Below are positions 6,111-15,561 of a stretch of 34,063 nucleotides of DNA, piece by piece. The stretch comes from Planctomycetaceae bacterium (GTDB taxonomy: Bacteria > Planctomycetota > Planctomycetia > Planctomycetales > Planctomycetaceae). Both the position numbers and the translations under genes were made by a program. How positions within the stretch are numbered: the first letter of the stretch is position 1; each line of letters starts with the position of its first letter. The stretch lies in the NCBI GenBank assembly GCA_020426395.1, contig JAGQQC010000003.1, forward strand, positions 1 to 34,063, read 5' to 3'. The notes beneath the pieces were generated by a model. The model was not told the origin of the DNA. It ran no database searches and was given only the letters and a program-made list of their open reading frames with translations.

Positions 6111-9104
6111 ATGCCACGGCAACTGGTCATTACAGCGATCACAACGTGCCTGCTCGCAGGTATCGGCTGGCTGTATCACCAGTACGTCAATCCATTGCTT
6201 CTTCCTCCAACACTGACCCTCGAAAATCGCATTCCAGAAACACCCCTCGAACATCAACTGGGGCCAATTGAAAACCGGGAACTGGCCGTTCGGTATTTGG
6301 AAGAAGTCGAGTGGGTTCAGCAGAACCCCGGTTACCAATTCCGGCTGGGCGATCAGGCTTTTGTCTTTGCCAACAGCTTGACCCGAAGTGGAAAAACCGT
6401 CCGCCTGGAACCCTTCGCCATGATCTGGGTTCCGAAACAAAAACCGGGAGACTCGAAGCCAACAGAACCCTTCACAGTCACTTGTGAATCGGGCAGTATC
6501 GAATTTAATGACGAATACAGCTTTGAAAATGTGGAAAAAAAACTTCGCGTGGTCAAAGGACAACTGCGGGGAGATGTGAAAATCAAAGGAGCGGATGGGC
6601 TTTCTCTCCGGGGAAGTAGTTTTGTCTATTCGGAAGAAGCGATGAGCATCGTCTGCGACGATAAGCGTATCGAGTTTCAGTACAAAGGAACCGAAGGGGT
6701 CGCAGACGGCCTTGTCGTGAACCTCCAGATAGATGAGGCGCTCAAGCGGGAGGGAGAAATTCCCATCAGTGGCGTCCGTAGCTTGCGACTGCGAGAGAAC
6801 ATCAGCTTGATCTATCAAGAGCCTTTCGAAGAATCGACTTCACCGGAAAAATCGGCTTCCAAAGGCCCTGTGATGATCTCCTCACAGGGAAGCCTGATTT
6901 ATGATCTGGAATCTAACATCGCGCAGTTACTGCAAAACGTGCAGATTCATCGACAGGTCAAACCGGGTGAATCCGAGCATCTGTATGCTCCCGAGAAACT
7001 GACTATCGAATTGATGGAGGAAGAAGATCCGGACTCTTCCGAAATGACCGCCGCTACACGAACTCCTGCTTCCAACGAAGAAGAGGAGGACGACCTCAGC
7101 CAGATCCGTCGACTTAGTGCTACCGGCAATCCGGTTCGGTTAATTGTGGAAAAACAGGAACTGGTCGTCGAGACGGTCAACCTGGTCTACGACTACCAAA
7201 CTCGGACAGCCTTGCTGAATGGTTCCGGAGGAGTCTCGGCGCAGATGGAAGAAAACCATCTGGAGTGTCCTGAACTTCAATTGATTCATAACGAAGAAGA
7301 TGACATCGAATCGGTCATCGGTCTCGGGCGGGGAAAGCTGGTGCAACTTGATCGAGAAACGAATGAACTGAAATTTCAGGCCTCGTGGTTGAAGAAGATG
7401 CAGTTTCTGCATGACTTTGAAACCGATCATGACATCGTGCGACTGGATGAACAGGCTTTCTTCCGAGTGCCTGAACAAAACTTCGCCGCTTCTGCCAATC
7501 ATCTACTCGTCCGCCTGGAGGAGTGGATCCCCCCTGCCCCCCCGGGTAGCACCGCCAAACCCGATGGCAAACGCCAACCGGTCTACGTCCTTGCGGAAAA
7601 CAACGTGCATATGCAAATGCAGCAACTTGAAGCGCGCAACGAGTTAACACAGGTCTGGATTCGAGACTTAACACATTCACAGGCAGAGCAATTAGAACAG
7701 AAAATAACGCCTCCTGAGAACGAGACTCCGGGCGGAATTGTTGAACGGCACGATCAGCCGGAAAAAGAATCATCCGACTCCGATCCGTATGAAGATCCGA
7801 CCTCGGTTTCGTCCGAAAAAATGGAAGTGCTGGTCAACCGAATTCACCCACAGGAACCTGTAGGCGATGCCAATCCAGAAGAAGAGAAGCCGAAACCAAA
7901 GATGGTTGTGCATCAGGCTGATATTCTGGAAAACGTGATGGTGAAACGGACCAGCGCCGAAGCGAACCGGAATCTGGCGATTGCCGGGGACCAGGTCCGT
8001 TTTTGGAAGAACGAACAAGGGAAAGAAACGATCACCGTTTTCGGAGCCCCCGCCGAAGTTCAGGGACAACAAGCCTACCTGACCGGCAATCAGCTGCAAG
8101 TTTACACGGAATCGGAACAAGCTGAAGTTCTCGGCCCGGGACAACTGCGCCTGGAAGTCCGCAAAGACTTTGAAGGAAAAGATCTCGAATCACCCGATGT
8201 CCTGACCATTGCCTGGAAAGAAAAAATGGCCTTCAGTGAAAAAACGGCCTCGTTCTTCGGGCAAGTTGTCGCCACCTCAAAAGTCAACCAAAGCCGAATC
8301 CATTGCCAGACGATGCACGTGCACTTCACCGATACGATTGCCTTCTCAGAGGAAAAAGAAGGCGAACGACCAGACATCAAGTTGATCGAATGTCTGGAAC
8401 AAGTTCGGCTTTTCAACAAGGAATTCAAAGGAGAAACCTTAACGGAAATCCGAACGGGGCAAGTGTGGGAATTGCGGATTTATCCCGAATCAGGAGATAC
8501 CGAATCAGTCGGGCCAGGACACTTCGAAATCTGGTCCCAGGATAAAGATAAGAACGACCTTGCTTCGTTATCAACTCAATCATCAGTCATGTCGAACAAG
8601 TCGCTGACGGTTTCAGGTGCGGATTGGGATTACATCCGGGTCGATTTTCATCGCAATTCCAAAGGAAATCTGCGCTCTCGAACGAACACCTTCGAAGGAG
8701 GTGTGGAAATGATCTACGGCCCCGTTCAGCATCCCCAACAAGTGGTGCAACGAAGCCAACTCTCGAAAGGTTCGGGAACGATGTCGGCTCAGCAACTGGA
8801 CATCCACCAGATCAAGAAAGTCGAAAACAATTCAGAGGAAGAAACCGCTTACGTCGAGCTATTGGCAAGTGGAAATGTCCGCCTGGAAAGTGACACATTC
8901 CACGCCCGGGCCGACCGTGTTTCTTACGAACAATCGAAGAAGCGATATCACTTGCGTTCCCTTGGACGGGAACTCGTTTACTTCTGGCAACAGGAACAGC
9001 CAGGAGCCGAACCCGTTCAAACGACAGCCAAAGCCATGACCTACTATCCCGAAAAAGGGCAGATCGATATCGAGAAAGTGCAATCGCTGCAAGGCTCTCA
9101 GTAA
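6111..9104 (+). CDS. Very large LptC/LptA (OstA)-like envelope protein
   Basis: The 997-residue product has one N-terminal membrane span (about residues 4-20, LVITAITTCLLAGIGWL) and no cleavage motif that I can see, as in LptC. The remainder is almost entirely beta-type sequence with recurring blocks of the kind 'V..G.V.I...D....L.G....Y.....' (for example around residues 125-185, 340-400 and 600-680). These recall the stacked jellyroll strands of LptA/OstA. Two acidic linkers (around 300-330 and 545-615) break the protein into segments. LptC and LptA form the periplasmic bridge for LPS, and the place directly after kdsD supports that role. At about 1000 residues it is roughly five times the usual LptC or LptA size, so one chain may build the whole bridge. 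The family assignment is by pattern and context and is moderate. Confidence 0.7.
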   Translation: MPRQLVITAITTCLLAGIGWLYHQYVNPLLLPPTLTLENRIPETPLEHQLGPIENRELAVRYLEEVEWVQQNPGYQFRLGDQAFVFANSLTRSGKTVRLEPFAMIWVPKQKPGDSKPTEPFTVTCESGSIEFNDEYSFENVEKKLRVVKGQLRGDVKIKGADGLSLRGSSFVYSEEAMSIVCDDKRIEFQYKGTEGVADGLVVNLQIDEALKREGEIPISGVRSLRLRENISLIYQEPFEESTSPEKSASKGPVMISSQGSLIYDLESNIAQLLQNVQIHRQVKPGESEHLYAPEKLTIELMEEEDPDSSEMTAATRTPASNEEEEDDLSQIRRLSATGNPVRLIVEKQELVVETVNLVYDYQTRTALLNGSGGVSAQMEENHLECPELQLIHNEEDDIESVIGLGRGKLVQLDRETNELKFQASWLKKMQFLHDFETDHDIVRLDEQAFFRVPEQNFAASANHLLVRLEEWIPPAPPGSTAKPDGKRQPVYVLAENNVHMQMQQLEARNELTQVWIRDLTHSQAEQLEQKITPPENETPGGIVERHDQPEKESSDSDPYEDPTSVSSEKMEVLVNRIHPQEPVGDANPEEEKPKPKMVVHQADILENVMVKRTSAEANRNLAIAGDQVRFWKNEQGKETITVFGAPAEVQGQQAYLTGNQLQVYTESEQAEVLGPGQLRLEVRKDFEGKDLESPDVLTIAWKEKMAFSEKTASFFGQVVATSKVNQSRIHCQTMHVHFTDTIAFSEEKEGERPDIKLIECLEQVRLFNKEFKGETLTEIRTGQVWELRIYPESGDTESVGPGHFEIWSQDKDKNDLASLSTQSSVMSNKSLTVSGADWDYIRVDFHRNSKGNLRSRTNTFEGGVEMIYGPVQHPQQVVQRSQLSKGSGTMSAQQLDIHQIKKVENNSEEETAYVELLASGNVRLESDTFHARADRVSYEQSKKRYHLRSLGRELVYFWQQEQPGAEPVQTTAKAMTYYPEKGQIDIEKVQSLQGSQ

Positions 9105-9158
9105 CCGGGAAGCTGCGAGGTTAACCGACTGCATAAAGGCCTGGTTTCCAGGAAGGGC

Positions 9159-10025
9159 TTACATCCCGCAGTAGTCGATTATGCGGGAAATCTCGCTTCG
9201 CATATTTTCGCGGGAGACAATGCGATCGATGAAACCATGCTCGAGAAGAAACTCGGAGGTTTGGAAATCGTCGGGGAGCTCCATCTTGCAGGTTGCCTGA
9301 ACCACGCGCGGACCAGCGAAGCCAACTAATGCTTTCGGTTCAGCGATGGTGATATCGCCCAGCGAAGCAAAGCTTGCGGCAACTCCCCCCATCGTCGGGT
9401 TCGTCAACACACTGATGTAAAGTCCCCCTGCTTCATGAAATCGAGCGAGCGCGGCGGAGACTTTTCCCATTTGCATCAAAGAGAAAATTCCCTCGTGCAT
9501 ACGGGCACCTCCACCAGAACCGCTAACGATCACCAATGGCAGTTTGAGTTCCGTTGCCTGTTCAATGGCGCGGGTCAGTTTCTCACCCACAACCGATCCC
9601 ATACTTCCCATAATGAAAGAGGAGTCGGTAATGCAAAGCACCAGCGGACGACCACGCATGTAACCTCGGCCAACAGTACAGGCTTCTTTGAGGCCAGTAC
9701 GTTGTTGTTCTTCCTGAAGTCGTTGCGGGTAAGGTTTGCGGTCAGAAAAGCCGAGCGGGTCAACCGACTTCAACTCGGTGAACCATTCTTCGAAACTATC
9801 TTCGTCGATCAACTGTTTGATCCGCGTCGCCGTCGAAATATTGAAGTGAAAACCACATTCCGGGCAGGTTCCCAGTTTTTTCTCGACCGAATTACGAAAG
9901 ACAGTCTCATTGCAACCGTCACAACGCAGCCATAAACCTTCGGGAACTCCCCGTTTCGGGCGCCCGGCCTGCTGGCGAGGATCGGTACTATTAGATGTTT
10001 CACTGGGAGAAGTGGCCATATGCAT
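9159..10025 (-). CDS. accD: Acetyl-CoA carboxylase carboxyltransferase subunit beta
   Basis: At 288 residues this is the normal length for AccD, which with AccA transfers the carboxyl group from biotin to acetyl-CoA to give malonyl-CoA for fatty acid synthesis. The N-terminal zinc ribbon is complete: C35-x2-C38 and C54-x2-C57 ([16 protein letters not shown]). The crotonase-fold core shows [16 protein letters not shown], the oxyanion-type [13 protein letters not shown], and the [14 protein letters not shown] segment. The start at 10025 is followed two codons later by a second ATG, and neither has a clear Shine-Dalgarno. It converges on the LptC/LptA-like gene with 54 bp between them. A 300-bp region upstream separates it from the next minus-strand gene, so it probably has its own promoter. 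Confidence 0.95.
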   Translation of the reverse strand: MHMATSPSETSNSTDPRQQAGRPKRGVPEGLWLRCDGCNETVFRNSVEKKLGTCPECGFHFNISTATRIKQLIDEDSFEEWFTELKSVDPLGFSDRKPYPQRLQEEQQRTGLKEACTVGRGYMRGRPLVLCITDSSFIMGSMGSVVGEKLTRAIEQATELKLPLVIVSGSGGGARMHEGIFSLMQMGKVSAALARFHEAGGLYISVLTNPTMGGVAASFASLGDITIAEPKALVGFAGPRVVQATCKMELPDDFQTSEFLLEHGFIDRIVSRENMRSEISRIIDYCGM

Positions 10026-10324
10026 TCATACTCGACAGTCAAAACAGGAAATGATTCCCGTAAAGGTAAGTTCAGGTTGCTCTTATAGTATCGATTTCCC
10101 GGAGGATCTGTCTCAGAGATTCTGCGACGCTGGACGATGTTTACCCGGTTTTTGTCTGTGAAACAAGAGAGAGTTCCCCGTCAGCGGCCCATTCACTGGT
10201 CGCAAGTACAGGGCATTTCGGTGAAAAGTTGGTTCAGTTTACATGAATCCGGAATGAATGTCACTTATCGGTCCCCTCTCCGCCCCGGGCTCATTTCCCG
10301 GCCCGAACGGAGAAGGCCTTCGCT

Positions 10325-10933
10325 TTATTTCGATGAAGTCCGTGTGCTGCAGAATTCTTTGCCTTCAAAGACAGCCTCATCATCCCGGAGGACCTCAACC
10401 AGATCTCGACATTGGTTCGCCTTATTGAGCAGGGCAAATTCAAGCCGTTTTGATTGAAGCGAACAGGCAATTAACGACGCGAGTGGTTCCGGCACAATAA
10501 TCGCGCAGGGGGATTTCCCTTTCAGGATCTTGTTGACACTTTTCTGAATCCGCTTTTGGGCATCGGCTGCCAGTTCCCCTTCGGGAGGGCAAATTGATTC
10601 CGGTGTTTCCTGGTATTGTTTGAAGATGTGTGGGTTTTTGCGCTGAAGATCATCCAGCTTCATTCCCTGCCACAAACCTTGATCGACATTGCATAGACCG
10701 CTCAATTCAACAACCGGTATATCCAGCCGATCCGCAATTCGATCGGCAGTTGAACGGGCCGATTCACACGGGCCGCAATAGATGACTTCCAGCGGAGCTC
10801 CGGAGAGCAGTTCCGCGAGATCATCTACTTGATGTTCCCCTTTATCACTCAGTGGGAGATCAAGTCGCCCCTGGATACGACCTTGTTCGTCGTATTCTGT
10901 GTAACCGGGATGGATGAGAAGGATCGAAGCCAT
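10325..10933 (-). CDS. Histidine-phosphatase-fold protein lacking the catalytic histidines
   Basis: From the ATG at 10933 (AGGA upstream) the product is 202 residues and opens MASILLIHPGYTEYDEQGRIQG, printed here in parts: MASILLIHPG then YTEYDEQGRIQG. This aligns with the phosphoglycerate-mutase/histidine-phosphatase start L-V-R-H-G-x-T-E-x, with GRIQGRLDLPLSDKG intact. However the RHG triad reads H8-P9-G10, so the phospho-accepting histidine is proline. The second conserved region (CGPCESARSTADRI) keeps the arginine. The third, normally SHG, reads VPE, so the second histidine is lost as well. The protein keeps the fold signature but not the catalytic pair, suggesting a pseudo-enzyme with a binding or regulatory role. 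It lies 93 bp downstream of rpe on the same strand and is probably cotranscribed with it. The longer frame back to 11017 is not supported. Confidence 0.8.
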   Translation of the reverse strand: MASILLIHPGYTEYDEQGRIQGRLDLPLSDKGEHQVDDLAELLSGAPLEVIYCGPCESARSTADRIADRLDIPVVELSGLCNVDQGLWQGMKLDDLQRKNPHIFKQYQETPESICPPEGELAADAQKRIQKSVNKILKGKSPCAIIVPEPLASLIACSLQSKRLEFALLNKANQCRDLVEVLRDDEAVFEGKEFCSTRTSSK

Positions 10934-11026
10934 TTTTGCTTTTATCCTGGAGTAGGAAAGTAATAAATAGAAAGAATGAATTAAACACTCTGGAACAATC
11001 TCTGTTCCTGTAACCATTGGGGACGA

Positions 11027-11734
11027 TCAATTCGAATACGCTGGTCCGTGTTCACGTGCGAGTTGTTCCATCTCTTTAAGGGCTGCTCCATAATCCTCCT
11101 GATCAAAAACAGAGCTTCCCGCAACATACAGATCCGCTCCCGCAGATGCCGGCCCAACAATCGTATCGGGGCCGATTCCCCCATCGATGGAAAGGATGAC
11201 ATCGGGACCGGCAGCATCGCGTAGTTGACGCATTTTTTCCACGGAAGACTCGATAAACGATTGTCCGCCAAAACCAGGTTCGACACTCATCAACAGGACG
11301 AGATCCGTTTCCTTCAGAAATGGGGCAATTGTCGAAACGGGGGTTTGGGGATTGAAGGACAACCCGGCCAACACACCCGCTTCTTTAATCCGTTTCAGCA
11401 AGGACGTGGGTTCTGGCACCGCCTCAATGTGAAAAGTAATCGCATCACACCCAGCCGCGAGATAATCGTCGAGATATTTCGCGGGGTCGCTGATCATTAA
11501 ATGCGCGTCGTAAAATAAATCCGTCCGATTGCGTAAAGATTTCAGCAACAGAGCTCCATAGGAGAGATTCGGCACAAAGTGGCCATCCATCACGTCCCAG
11601 TGTAGCACCTGCGCCCCTGCCATCGTTAATTGTTCGATTTGACTCTGCAGATTTCCATAGTCACACTTCAGCATCGACGGCGCGATGGCAGGCAGAGAGG
11701 CCAGCAGTTTTTGTTTTCGGGTAGAATGATCCAT
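11027..11734 (-). CDS. rpe: Ribulose-phosphate 3-epimerase
   Basis: This 235-residue cytoplasmic TIM-barrel enzyme interconverts ribulose 5-phosphate and xylulose 5-phosphate in the pentose phosphate pathway. The family motifs are clear: the N-terminal APSMLKCDYGNL, the metal-binding LHWDVMDGHFVPN (H45, D47), YDAHLMI (H78), MSVEPGFGGQSF, SIDGGI with its catalytic aspartate, and the phosphate-binding AGADLYVAGSSVF. The length is only slightly above the family norm because of about ten extra residues at the N-terminus (MDHSTRKQKLL). The enzyme shares its substrate ribulose 5-phosphate with KdsD encoded nearby. The histidine-phosphatase-like gene follows on the same strand. Confidence 0.95.
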   Translation of the reverse strand: MDHSTRKQKLLASLPAIAPSMLKCDYGNLQSQIEQLTMAGAQVLHWDVMDGHFVPNLSYGALLLKSLRNRTDLFYDAHLMISDPAKYLDDYLAAGCDAITFHIEAVPEPTSLLKRIKEAGVLAGLSFNPQTPVSTIAPFLKETDLVLLMSVEPGFGGQSFIESSVEKMRQLRDAAGPDVILSIDGGIGPDTIVGPASAGADLYVAGSSVFDQEDYGAALKEMEQLAREHGPAYSN

Positions 11735-12473
11735 ACGACTTTACTTGAGTTCTTATCGACGCAAACGTACCAGGTCAGTCCCGTACGGGAAGTGGACGTA
11801 GAATAAGCTGTAGATTGGAAAAGAAAGATGGGGAGGCAGAGAACCGTTGAACTTCAGAATCGCTCCAGCATTGAGACCGGCTGGATGAGGGTTTCTCTGA
11901 AAGCAAAGCTGCTGATTAAAGCAATCGTTTGGCGTAGAAAATTTCGACGGGGAAGCGACGAGTGAGACAGGGCTTGAGTGTCGTAACGATCATTACATTT
12001 TACTCAAAAGAGGACGAGTGCGATCAGCTCGGATTAAGTACCGTCTTCATGAGTAACAGAAAACGGAGGGCAGATGAGGAATGTTCGCAATCGAAATGTT
12101 CCTGCTCCTGCGACCTCCCATTGAGATCGACCCGCAGAACAGAAACGGCTACCGAAATGGAATCCGGATTTAGAATCTATTTTGACGTGGTGGAATTCAG
12201 GAGTCCAGTCGAATTAGACCTTCAACCGAATTTTGAACAGCAACAAACCCTATCCTGTTGCTAACCATAAACTTAGAGCACAAAGTCGGTTTCCGTCAGC
12301 CCTATCAGTTTTCGGCCCGAGGGACCAGTGAGCTTGAGATTGATTTTCTGGACGTTCTCATCAAACGAACAGGGGTACTGTCATAACTCAGTCTGGTATT
12401 CACGACTTAGGAATGTCCATATTCTTTTACGGAAAACCACTTCAGGTAATCCCGCTGAGCCATTCATACCAAA
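11735..12473. other. 740-bp intergenic region without a convincing gene
   Basis: Frames open here on the plus strand (11962-12264 from GTG, and 12328-12525) but they show no domain, no hydrophobic pattern and biased, unlikely compositions. The minus strand has nothing long. It should hold the rpe promoter. I saw no strong hairpin, repeat array or RNA signature. Confidence 0.5.
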
Positions 12474-13004
12474 TCAATTGTGCTCCGGGTGGTCCGTTTC
12501 CGCAATGAGTTTGTCCCACTCCTGACGTACCCGTTGTAAGCCATAGGAACACAACTCGAACTCGTCGCTGAGCCAGCGCAGGATGGTGGCTTCTTCGTGG
12601 TACGGTGCTTCGTCGTACCGACTGGCTAGATAGTAGGACCGTTTTCCCTGCTGGAAGTAATCGACCAGGTGGTCACGACGGTTGGATTTCTGCTTCTGCT
12701 TGAGAGCCTCGGGATACAGGCCCGTCCAGAACAAAGAGTAATCCCCGATATGGCGATAAACCTCGCGCCGGGGAAGATCGGTTCGCTCTTCCGCTTCTTC
12801 CAGCATGTCAGTCACTTCATAGAGCCGCTGACCGGTTGCATTTCGCACTTTGTGCAGAGAATCGTACCGCAGAAATCGCATCAGCAAATCAACCAGGTAG
12901 TCGGTAAAGCGAGGATTGGCCACGCCCAGCTCCCCCTGGAAGGTTTGCTCGGTAGTGGCTGCGAACAGATTTCGCAAGGCATTGATATCACGCACAATTT
13001 GCAT
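12474..13004 (-). CDS. Conserved-looking small helical protein of unknown function
   Basis: The start at 13004 is fixed by an excellent ribosome site, GAGGAGG six to seven bases before the ATG. The frame that continues upstream to 13103 would bypass it. The product has 176 residues, is charged and largely helical, and contains YLVDLLMRFLRYDSLH, a DMLEEAEERTDLPRREVYRHIGDYSLFWTGLYPE segment (given as DMLEEAEERTDLPRREVY plus RHIGDYSLFWTGLYPE) and a YFQQGKRSYYLAS stretch. There is no signal peptide and no membrane span. I do not recognise the family. The clean codon use and strong start make it a real gene. It is divergent from the metallo-hydrolase gene, with a shared 264-bp promoter region. Confidence 0.8.
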   Translation of the reverse strand: MQIVRDINALRNLFAATTEQTFQGELGVANPRFTDYLVDLLMRFLRYDSLHKVRNATGQRLYEVTDMLEEAEERTDLPRREVYRHIGDYSLFWTGLYPEALKQKQKSNRRDHLVDYFQQGKRSYYLASRYDEAPYHEEATILRWLSDEFELCSYGLQRVRQEWDKLIAETDHPEHN

Positions 13005-13119
13005 GTGTTCCTCCTCATGGCATTCGGGGCAAGTGTTCGTTGCGCTTCTGAACATCAGGTGAAACAACCCGCTTACCTCTGGACCGATAGGTGCTTGAGG
13101 CAAACAGACTCACTTTATA

Positions 13120-13149
13120 AGTTTAGGGTGCTTTTTAACCCACGGTCAA
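13120..13149 (-). promoter_or_regulatory. Candidate promoter for the 12474-13004 gene
   Basis: On the minus strand TTGACC (13149-13144) and TAAACT (13125-13120) are separated by 18 bp. The predicted start near 13113 leaves a leader of about 110 nt before the ATG at 13004. The -10 box matches the consensus in four of six positions. Confidence 0.35.
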
Positions 13150-13268
13150 TTTCTGATCAATGCGGTTTTCCTGGATTGAGTCCTTCCTTATCATAGAACC
13201 AGAAAAAAGACTGGACTTTGCTGAATTTGTATTTCTCATCTTCCCCCCGGGTCTGAATTGTTGAACTT

Positions 13269-14663
13269 ATGAAAATCACCTTTTATGGTGCCGCTGGTGA
13301 AGTCACTGGCAGCCAACATCTCGTGGAAACTGAGCGGCATCGTTTTCTGCTCGATTGTGGATTCTTTCAAGGACATCGAGCGGAATCTCGCAAGAAGAAC
13401 GAAGAATTCCTCTGCAAGCCAAAAGATCTCGACGCGATTTTTCTTTCGCATGCGCATATCGACCACTGTGGAAATCTTCCCGGTATTTATAAAGCCGGTT
13501 TCCGAGGCCCCATTTTCTGTACTCCGGCCACGGCAGAGGTCGCCGAGATTATGCTGCTCGACAGCGCCCGTATTCAGGCAGAAGATGCACGGTTTCTTTC
13601 CAAACACATTCGGGGAGACCACCCTCCCTTCGAACCGTTATACAACGAGGATGATGTTTACAAAGTCGTCAAACGTTTCGAAACCATCGACTATCGGGAA
13701 ACGCATGAACTCGCCGACGGATTCAATGTCACGATGTACGAGGCGGGCCACATTCTCGGTTCGGCAGTGACCCGATTTGAAATTGAAGACGAAGGTGAGC
13801 TGAAGCGGCTCGTCTTTACTGGTGACCTGGGCCGTCGCGACATGCCACTGCTGCATGACCCGTATCCGCTGCAGGGATGTGATATTTTGATTGGGGAATC
13901 GACCTATGGTAACCGGGTACACCCCCCTGCGCCGGATGTGAAATACCACCTCAAAAAAATTATTCACGATGCGTACGAGGAAGGGGGCAAGGTCATCATC
14001 CCTGCCTTCAGTCTCGGACGAACACAACAGGTCGTGTATTACCTTAATGAATTGATCCACCATGATGAGCTACCGAATGTGCCGGTCTATGTGGACAGCC
14101 CACTCGCCAATCGGTTAACGAAAGTGTACGAGCGATATCAGGATCTGCTCGACATGGATGCACAACGGATGCTGAAAAAAGACGACAACCTGTTCCATTT
14201 CCCCGGTATCCGATATGTGCAAACTCGTGATGAAAGCAAACAGATTAATCGGGCAGAGGGAACGGCCGTCATTATCGCTGCCAGCGGCATGTGCGAGTCG
14301 GGCCGTGTGCGACATCATTTGGCGCATCATGTGGACGACGAGCGAACCATCATTCTGATCATCGGCTTCCAGGCGCAGAACACCCTCGGTCGCAAGCTGG
14401 TTGAGGGACACCGCTATGTCAAAATCTTTGATCGCGATTTTCCCCTGAGAGCGCAAGTGAAGAAAATCAACGGTCTGTCAGGTCATGCCGATATCGAAGA
14501 TATGAAATGGTGGTATGAGCACCTGGCCGGAGACGAGGGAATTAATCACACGTTCCTCGTTCATGGTGAACCTGAATCAGCCCGGGCTCTCGCTGGTACA
14601 ATCAGAGACATCTGCAACGAAGACCCGATCATCCCGCAACGGGGTGAGAGCTTTGAAGTGTGA
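13269..14663 (+). CDS. MBL-fold beta-CASP RNA metallo-hydrolase
   Basis: The 464-residue protein has the complete metallo-beta-lactamase signature: HAHIDHCG at 61-68 (H61, H63, D65, H66), the AGHILGS histidine at 161, and the GDLGR aspartate at 186. The beta-CASP insertion follows, including ESTYGNR (210-216), VIIPAFSLGRTQQVVYYLNEL, VDSPLA, and the AASGMCESGR loop. A C-terminal LSGHADIEDM and VHGE complete the metal site. This is the CPSF-73/YSH1-like bacterial group of zinc-dependent endo- or exoribonucleases. The ribonuclease role is inferred from the family. The ATG at 13269 starts directly with the first beta strand (MKITFYGAAGEVTGS), so the start is secure although its Shine-Dalgarno is weak. 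It stands alone on the plus strand. Confidence 0.92.
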   Translation: MKITFYGAAGEVTGSQHLVETERHRFLLDCGFFQGHRAESRKKNEEFLCKPKDLDAIFLSHAHIDHCGNLPGIYKAGFRGPIFCTPATAEVAEIMLLDSARIQAEDARFLSKHIRGDHPPFEPLYNEDDVYKVVKRFETIDYRETHELADGFNVTMYEAGHILGSAVTRFEIEDEGELKRLVFTGDLGRRDMPLLHDPYPLQGCDILIGESTYGNRVHPPAPDVKYHLKKIIHDAYEEGGKVIIPAFSLGRTQQVVYYLNELIHHDELPNVPVYVDSPLANRLTKVYERYQDLLDMDAQRMLKKDDNLFHFPGIRYVQTRDESKQINRAEGTAVIIAASGMCESGRVRHHLAHHVDDERTIILIIGFQAQNTLGRKLVEGHRYVKIFDRDFPLRAQVKKINGLSGHADIEDMKWWYEHLAGDEGINHTFLVHGEPESARALAGTIRDICNEDPIIPQRGESFEV

Positions 14664-14760
14664 ATAGAAACCTTCCTGAAATCCGGTTGTGGTTTTTCTT
14701 CAGGCTGCAAACCCAGGGGCCATATAATCCATCAGAGGGTTTCAGGAAAACTTGAGAAGG

Positions 14761-15273
14761 TCAGCCCAGGAAGAATCCATCGTCTTCCAGTAAGTCTTTC
14801 TCGGTGATCAAGGTCAGACCACCCCGCTTGAGGGCCCGGATCCCTTCATCAATGTCATCCGTATGCAGGGCGATGCCTCCCATTCCCTGGCGGCGGTACA
14901 TCAGGGGATAGGTGTAATTGATATTCACTTCGGCTTGTAACAGTGCATTGCAGATGTGGACATAAGGTTGATCTTCATCGGGCAGCTCGACACCAATAAT
15001 GTCGTTCTCGAAAATCGTGAAGCTGGAAAGCTCGAGCAATTCCTGACTCCGTTCATATTCACTCATAATAATGCGAGCCAGGGCAAAATCGACCGAATCC
15101 GCAATACTGAGGGCCATCACCTTCAGGTCATGCTTCTCCAAGTGACGGAGCAGGTCGTTCAATAATCCGACCTTGTTCTCCAGAAAAACGCAAAATTGCC
15201 GCAGGCAGGGCCAGTCCCGGCCCCGCATCGTCAGGGGATCGCTCGGAATCTGTTCGCCGTAATTGGTCGACAT
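14761..15273 (-). CDS. Tandem ACT-domain protein, probable amino-acid-sensing regulator
   Basis: The product is 170 residues and consists of two ACT-like modules. The first, at about 25-95, opens LRQFCVFLENKVGLLNDLLRHLEKHDLKVMALSIADS (given as FCVFLENKVGLLNDLLRHL and EKHDLKVMALSIADS) and shows the G-L-L ligand-loop pattern. The second, at about 97-160, includes GVELPDEDQPYVHICNALL, NINYTYPLMYRRQG and a closing VALHT-like strand. It has no catalytic domain. ACT pairs bind small molecules, often amino acids, and regulate enzymes such as acetolactate synthase. Which partner is served here is not visible. AAGG lies 11 bases before the ATG, and another ATG at residue 16 could also start it. Confidence 0.8.
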   Translation of the reverse strand: MSTNYGEQIPSDPLTMRGRDWPCLRQFCVFLENKVGLLNDLLRHLEKHDLKVMALSIADSVDFALARIIMSEYERSQELLELSSFTIFENDIIGVELPDEDQPYVHICNALLQAEVNINYTYPLMYRRQGMGGIALHTDDIDEGIRALKRGGLTLITEKDLLEDDGFFLG

Positions 15274-15368
15274 GGTTTGAAACCTTCCAGGGAAGAAAGC
15301 TGGCTGCTGTTTTACTCCGGGAATCCGTCCGGAGACAGCACAACCTGCTCAACAGGTTGCCACGTTAG

Positions 15369-15385
15369 GTAATCTTAGAGATTAC
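15369..15385. promoter_or_regulatory. Perfect 7-bp inverted repeat, possible operator
   Basis: GTAATCT and AGATTAC flank TAG, forming an exact dyad in the 288-bp region between the divergent ACT and DUF4129 genes. The flanks continue partly palindromic (GTTAG/GTCAAC). It lies in the right place for a regulator site, but there is no known protein to match. Confidence 0.25.
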
Positions 15386-15561
15386 GTCAACAAAAGTCAG
15401 CGGAGGAAACCCTCTCGGTCGACTCCGCTTTCCTCATCAGGTCTGGAAATTGAAAACCAGACTGGGCTTGTCTCAACCGCATTCGCCCTGCATACTGGTG
15501 ACAGACGCCCTTACTATACGCTCGAACCGCATTGATTCCCCTCCTGACAGGGTCACTTTGA

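Noticed and set aside
11962-12264. 100-codon plus-strand frame from GTG
   Set aside because: Charged and Cys-rich composition without any domain, hydrophobic pattern or family resemblance. The GGGGAAG upstream is not enough.
14672-14750. Imperfect inverted repeat (CTTCCTGAAATCC / GGGTTTCAGGAAA) between the metallo-hydrolase and ACT genes
   Set aside because: Mismatched arms about 50 bp apart and no T-tract. Not convincing as a terminator or repeat family.
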